Assembly (NCBI GenBank): GCA_022605955.1
Contig: JAKCOZ010000040.1
Location: 5,590,558 to 5,654,557, forward strand
DNA: 64,000 nt
Reading direction: 5' to 3'
Source of the DNA: Rallus limicola
Taxonomy: Eukaryota > Chordata > Aves > Gruiformes > Rallidae
Shown one piece after another: positions 59,263-64,000 of this stretch. The stretch's first letter is position 1, and each line of letters starts with the position of its first letter. The notes beneath the pieces were generated by a model. It ran no database searches and was not told where the DNA came from. It worked only from the letters and a program-made list of their open reading frames with translations. The position numbers and the translations under genes were made by a program.

Positions 59263-60838
59263 TGTGAAACAAAGTAAGGTGCAGTAATTAAAGCGGGGAA
59301 AATACATTTGGCTTCCGAGTTGAAATCTGTAGGAGCTGGGAAATTGAACTGCCATTCTTAAATCACCATTTTAAACCTGGAGTTTTATAGGGGTCACAGC
59401 AGTGCAGGATCCTCCGTACGCTGCGAGCATGATCCAAAGCCTGGGTAAGGGATGAGAGGCCAGCCCGCCTCCGATTTCATCCCTGGAACCAGATGGGTGA
59501 AATCTTCCTTTAGCTCCTGTTTTATTCTGGTAACGTTGCTCTGGGTTTGAGCAGACCCAACTCTGACTGCTTCTGAGATTTATTGATCAGTTGGGGGGTT
59601 CTTGGTTTGCAGTCTGATGCTCACGAGTGCTGCAGGTGGTCAGCGGTGGCCCAAGAGGACCAGGTGCTGTGTGGTCCCACAGGGCTCCTCTGGAGCCTCT
59701 CTGCAGAACGTAAGAAGCTCCTGTAGCTTCACAAATCCAGTTTATCTCTTTGGGGAAGTGGTTCTACTTCCAAGGCACCTCAAATGTGGGATATTTCTCA
59801 TCTTCAAGTCATCCCTGTGTATTATTTCCATTTCTGCTGGGGCTTTCTGAAGCTTTGGGAATGAGGAGGAGGAGGATGGTTATGGTTCATGTTCTCTTTT
59901 CTCTGATGGCTTCGTCTGTGTCTGAGGCTAAACACATGAGAGCCCTGGATGGTACCACCATGTGAGTCAGGATCTACTCTGTGCCCAAGTTCTCATCTTC
60001 CCAGCCCCTGCTGGGCTCAACTCAGTGAGTTGTGGTGCTTTGCTTGATTCTTCCCAACTGCTTAAAAAAAACCAACCCAGAGACAATACCTGGGGCTTCT
60101 GCAGCCTTTACTCTGTTGTCATTCCTCGTACCCTCCCAAAGCATCGTGACCCTCAGCGTGCACAGAGCTCACCCAAACCAGGGGGTGTGCAGGACCCTGC
60201 TTTACAGAGAGAGGGGTCAAGAATGAATAACTTGAATTAATGCAGCAACACTTCCCATAATAGTGATATGGATGGTGGAAGGTGTTACTAAAGATGTCCC
60301 CTATGAGATACTTAGTGGGGGAGAGTCTAAATTAAATGTCCTGGGTTTATTACTTAATACTTGGATAACAACTCGGAGCAAGTATACTTAATTTTGCTTT
60401 TTTCCCATTTTGTTTTTGTTTTTTCCTCCTCCTCTCTGCCCTGTGCAGACCCTGGTTGGGTTTCCAGCACAGGGATCTTCTCCAGGAGGAGCAGCTATGG
60501 TCCAACCTTGGGAGAATTTGAGCTCCAGCATCTCAGATTTCTGTGGCTGGACGATGCTTTAAGAAAAGCCATGCAAAGTGTTTGACATTTATTTCTGTAA
60601 TTAGGGACTAAATCCTGCCTCTACTGATGATGATAAAAAGGTGTTTAATAGTCTGCTCTCCTTTGGAAGGCAGCAGAGGAGCTTTTCAGAGTCCAGAAAC
60701 CAGAGGGATTAAAAGAAAAAGAGTATATTCTGCAAAAAACATTATATAGCTGCCTCAGATGTTCTGATACCGAGCTGTAATTAGCACCAATGTGGAGAAA
60801 CCAGATGATTGTGCTTGAATTAGCAAATATCTGGGATT
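59263..60838. other. Non-coding stretch, no gene seen
   Basis: No supported exon and no clear repeat. GGGACTAAATCCTGCCTCTA at 60605 faintly recalls the arm of the palindromic repeat family seen elsewhere here. Confidence 0.4.
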
Positions 60839-60841
60839 TGA

Positions 60842-60872
60842 AATATATATATATATATAAAAAAAAAAAAAA
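60842..60872 (+). repeat. (AT)n followed by A-run
   Basis: About nine AT units followed by 14 A. Confidence 0.9.
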
Positions 60873-60879
60873 GAAGAGT

Positions 60880-61480
60880 TGATTTTAAAAGATATTTAAT
60901 TCTTTTCCTGTTGTCTTTCTGAATAGCCTAACTAATGATTTTCATTAGCGGGGCTGTAATTTATGTGGTCCCAGTGGGCTCTACCAAGGTTAAATAATTT
61001 AAAGAAATAAAACCCTTATCTGATGTAATATAGCTAATGAAGTATATTAGATACTTCGTGCCAGTGCTGTGTGAAATAGATCTGCGAAGCGAAACGGCAG
61101 CCTCGCGCGAGGACACAAATCTCACCGTAAATATCCAAATGCAGCAAAGATGCTGCAAATTTTTAAAGATATGCCATAAAAGGAGATTAACGCAGCCCCC
61201 GCTCCCCTGAATTACAAAAGGGATATCATGGGATTGCCAGCGACATCCACATAAATAAAAAATCAATTCTTAATGATGAGGCAGGCTTGTTTTAGCGCAT
61301 TACCCAGGTTAAATGGGAGCAGGCAGCAACAGCGAGTCCTGGAAGACTGGTGGAATCATTGTATATTAATATGATTTAGGGAGCCGCATACCTCGATGGA
61401 ATAATTGTTATTATATCTATACAGCCAGATGGCACTTGGTGTAAACAGCCATCGAGCACCTCCGACACAAGTGCTGGCAG
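60880..61480. promoter_or_regulatory. Possible conserved non-coding element, long
   Basis: About 600 bases of unique AT-rich sequence with many ordered motifs: ATTTTCATTAGCGGGGCTG, GAAGTAT-ATTAG-ATACTTC (perfect 7-bp hairpin, 61039-61057), GCGAAGCGAAACGGCAGCC, CTCGCGCGAGGAC, CCATAAAAGGAGATTAACGC, CATTGTATATTAATATGATT. CpGs are kept in AT-rich surroundings. No frame is open with splice sites. It is the most enhancer-like block of the window to my eye. Confidence 0.38.
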
Positions 61481-63313
61481 TGGATCTTTCAGGTGTTCTC
61501 TCTGCATCCCCGTCACTCGTCTGGTCGCTGCAATCTGCCTTTCTGTATGGAAAAAAAAAAACACCCCTCTCAAAGCCTGCTAAGTAGATGCATTTCTCAA
61601 GCTTACCCTCAACTTAATCCTCCTTCTCTTTCCTTTGTGGTTTGTTTTTTTTTTTTAATTTTTATTTTTTCCCTATTTTTAATTGAAACAATTTTTAATT
61701 TAAAGAAAGAATCTCCGCTACAAATGCTGGCTGGAAAAACTTACGGAGCGTGAATTTTGCCTCTGCCGGGCAGCACAGTGAATAAAGACAGAGAACTCAC
61801 TGCTCCCTGGTTTTGTTTTACACATTTACGGTGACAGATGTTTTAAAAGTCCTTTCAGCTGAAGAGCTTTGCACTTTTTTTCCTTCCTTCCTTTGCAAAA
61901 CTGCGAGAGGTGAAGGCTCAGAAACTTAGGTTGGCTTAAAAAAAACCCACCCTGAATGTCAAGAAATCAAGGCATAGGCTTGTCAGTAAATTCATTTAGG
62001 CTGAATTTAAGCTAGCCAGGTTAGATTTTGCATCATGTAGCTTTTATTTTAATATATTCCAACATTTCTGGGTTGTTGTTGTTGGTTGTTTGGCTGCTTA
62101 TTTTTTTTTTTTTCCCCATGGCTTTTAAAACATGCAGAGCTCTACAGGCAAGGACCGTGGTGGAATTATTTTATTTCTCTTTATCCTTTGCCTCCCATCA
62201 CCTTCTTTCTGGCTTTTTTTTTTTCCTCAAGTGCCCCTAAGTAATTTTTATTGTGCCGCCTTGCAAACACCAACTCAAACCTCCTGCTCTCTCCCATCTT
62301 GGGTGGCTGAAATACTGCCCGCCCATTACTTCCCAAGTATTTCATACCTTGCGCATCGTCTACTACGGGTGTAATTCATTGCAATTCAATTGCTGGGTTC
62401 CTCTGGTCCGAGTGGGGCTGAGCACGTAACTCTGTGCTCGCTGAAATACTTGTATTTATTGCGACTGTCCTTGGGACACCTGTGGCAGGGAACGGAGCCT
62501 CCCATGTGGAAAGGACATATGTGCTCCATACGCGGGGGACGGGGTGTTTTATTTTTCTAGGGGATGGGTAGTAAGGAAGGAGCCCCTTTGCTGATAGTTT
62601 ATCTATAGATCGATAGAGGAACTCGACTGCGACACAGGGAACTGGCGTTGCCCCAGACTGTCTCCGGATGAGCGGGTTTCCATCCGTGCTCTTTGTTCAG
62701 ATTCTCTTTCTCTCTTTCTTCTTTTTTTTTTTTTTTGCCTGGATTTTGTAGATATTCTGTGAAATAACCAGGGTTTGGAGAGAGAGGTGGGGGGGAATCT
62801 GTCCAGAGAATCGCAGGAAGGGAATCGAAGATAGAGACTGATGTTTGCCGGCGATACGGCGGCGTTGGGAAAGCGCCGGCGTGGTTGTGACCCTGGTCAG
62901 CCGCGCAGGGCTATTGTTCCCGTGATGGAAGGGACTGTCAGGAGTGAAATATGGGCAGCGTGGCTGGCTTTCCTGTCCGAGGGAAACAGGAAAAAAAACA
63001 ACCCACAGCCCAGAAGAAAAGTGAAGCCCCTTGTTTTAATACTATCTGCATCTTTGCTGACTTGTAGATCATTTTTTTTTTCCTCCCCCTCCCTGCGTGT
63101 CTGAGAAGCTTTTATTGAATCCCATCCTTCAGCTGAAGGGGAGAAGAAAAACCCAGTCACTCAGGAAGGGGCATCGTCGTTCTTTCTCCTTTCTTCAGAG
63201 AAGGGAACGGTTCTTAGGGCTCTCTTAAAGATGCTTGTGTGCCGCTCCGCGACTGAGCTCTTACTTAACACTAACTCATTCCCTCCTCCCGGTATTTCTC
63301 TTCATTAGAGGAA
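61481..63313. other. Non-coding stretch, no gene seen
   Basis: T-rich runs near 61645-61670, 62100-62114 and 62720-62736. A CpG-bearing patch at 62836-62895 (TTTGCCGGCGATACGGCGGC) is small. The frame at 62841-63104 starts there but shows no recognisable product. Confidence 0.4.
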
Positions 63314-63386
63314 CAGATCCTCAGCTGTTGTAAATTGTCATAACTTCATTACGGGGTTTGGGCAATTTACACCGGCTGAAAATCTG
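63314..63386. mobile_element. Palindromic MITE-like repeat with intact arms
   Basis: Left arm CAGATCCTCAGCTGTTGTAA (63314-63337, ending ATTG) pairs with right arm CAATTTACACCGGCTGAAAA (63363-63386, ending TCTG). About 20 of 24 positions are complementary. The central part, TCATAACTTCATTACGG, resembles the GCGTAGCTCCATTGAC core of better copies. This family is very common in crocodile and turtle genomes and present in birds. I think of it as Chompy-like but am not sure of the name. Confidence 0.65.
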
Positions 63387-63963
63387 CCTGGGAGAGTTCT
63401 GCCCGGAGGGAGAAGGCACAATTCTGTGCATGGCATTTTGACCCTGGCATTACAAATGTCCTGGGTGCCTGTGATATGTTACCCCATTTGGCTCATATAT
63501 TACTGAACTTCAGCGGGAGGACATGACGAAAGGCTTTCACTCTTCATTTTGAATTTCCAAGTGTTTTCCCTTTTGTTTCGCCATCACTAGAGGACGTTTT
63601 GTCTCATCTCCTTGCATCTGAAGAAGGGGAGTTTGCAGTGAAGGGATTTTTAGGGTGATGGTTAGAGGAGGACAGCAGGATTGGGATTCCCACCGTTTTG
63701 GGGTGGGAGTAAACTGAGGCACGGAGCACCCCAGCCCAGGACATAGAGCCAAAGCAAACTGCTCCCTGATTTAGTTGCTCTTAAAAGTTATAGTATTCCA
63801 CCCTCGGTAGCTTTCCCCTTCTTAAAAGGATTCTCTGGGTTGTTGGGGTTTTATAATTGCACATTGTAAGTGTTTAGCAAGGCATTGCTCCTCCAGCGTG
63901 GAGCCTGGTCCGTGCAGTTCTTCCTCGCTAAGTCCTCCTCAGCAGAGCAACTCCAAGTTCCGT
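63387..63963. other. Non-coding stretch, possible MIR-like patch
   Basis: GGGAGTAAACTGAGGCACGG at 63706 recalls the reverse complement of the MIR core (GAGGAAACTGAGGCACAG). Nothing else is recognised. Confidence 0.3.
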
Positions 63964-64000
63964 GGCCTCAATTGCAGCAAAATATTTAAGCATATGCTTA
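63964..64000. mobile_element. Palindromic amniote repeat arm, cut by window end
   Basis: GGCCTCAATTGCAGCAAAAT then ATTTAAGCATATGCTTA matches the arm of an old repeat whose better copies read (GG.CC)GATTCAGCAAAGCACTTAAGCA.ATGCTTAAC. The rest lies beyond the window. Confidence 0.5.

Overview
The window looks like nuclear DNA from a bird. It carries 3' ends of CR1 LINEs in typical avian form (1-200, 52227-52510, a fragment at 14836), an avian ERVL-type solo LTR (4159-4571), a much older CR1 5'-region relic (about 40165-40645), MIR-type SINE relics, and copies of ancient palindromic MITE-like repeats that I recognise from bird, crocodile and turtle genomes. I cannot name the species. There is no bacterial-style gene organisation, no complete protein-coding gene, no rRNA or tRNA gene and no CRISPR array. 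Nearly all open reading frames of 60-220 codons are chance frames in non-coding DNA.

The only coding signal is a possible string of short exons on the + strand, spread across large introns: 2849-2942, 15212-15237 (26 nt), 28839-28955, 36851-36971, 37051-37138, 37388-37472 and 38308-38371. Each lies between plausible AG and GT splice sites. Their reading phases join without a stop (1-2, 2-1, 1-1, 1-2, 2-0, 0-1, 1-2). The exon at 28839-28955 is the best supported. I do not recognise the protein. The chain was picked by eye and may be partly or wholly chance.

Layout: 1-15 kb is mostly AT-rich intronic or intergenic DNA with CR1, the solo LTR and MIR relics. From 15 to 33 kb come long non-coding stretches with two blocks that look like conserved non-coding elements (18.96-19.64 and 24.1-24.66 kb) and a CpG-rich patch at 26.48-26.88 kb. 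From 33.16 to 34.06 kb a degenerate GT-rich minisatellite runs into a CpG-island-like block. From 36.8 to 38.4 kb lie the clustered candidate exons, with a CGG-containing CpG patch between two of them. From 40.2 to 40.6 kb lies the old CR1.

From 43.6 to 46.0 kb the DNA holds four copies, all on the + strand, of one motif module: two half-sites of type AGTTCA/GGTTCA one base apart, then exactly five bases, then TGTTCA or a close variant. That matches the DR1 plus DR5 geometry of retinoic-acid response elements. A perfect DR2 (GGTTCA-AA-AGTTCA) lies at 55752-55765. The right half of the window (46-64 kb) has several AT-rich blocks with homeodomain-like motifs, long C and G homopolymers, and palindromic repeats. 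Taken together, this reads as the intronic or flanking regulatory landscape of a developmental gene, with possible retinoid input. That reading is an inference.
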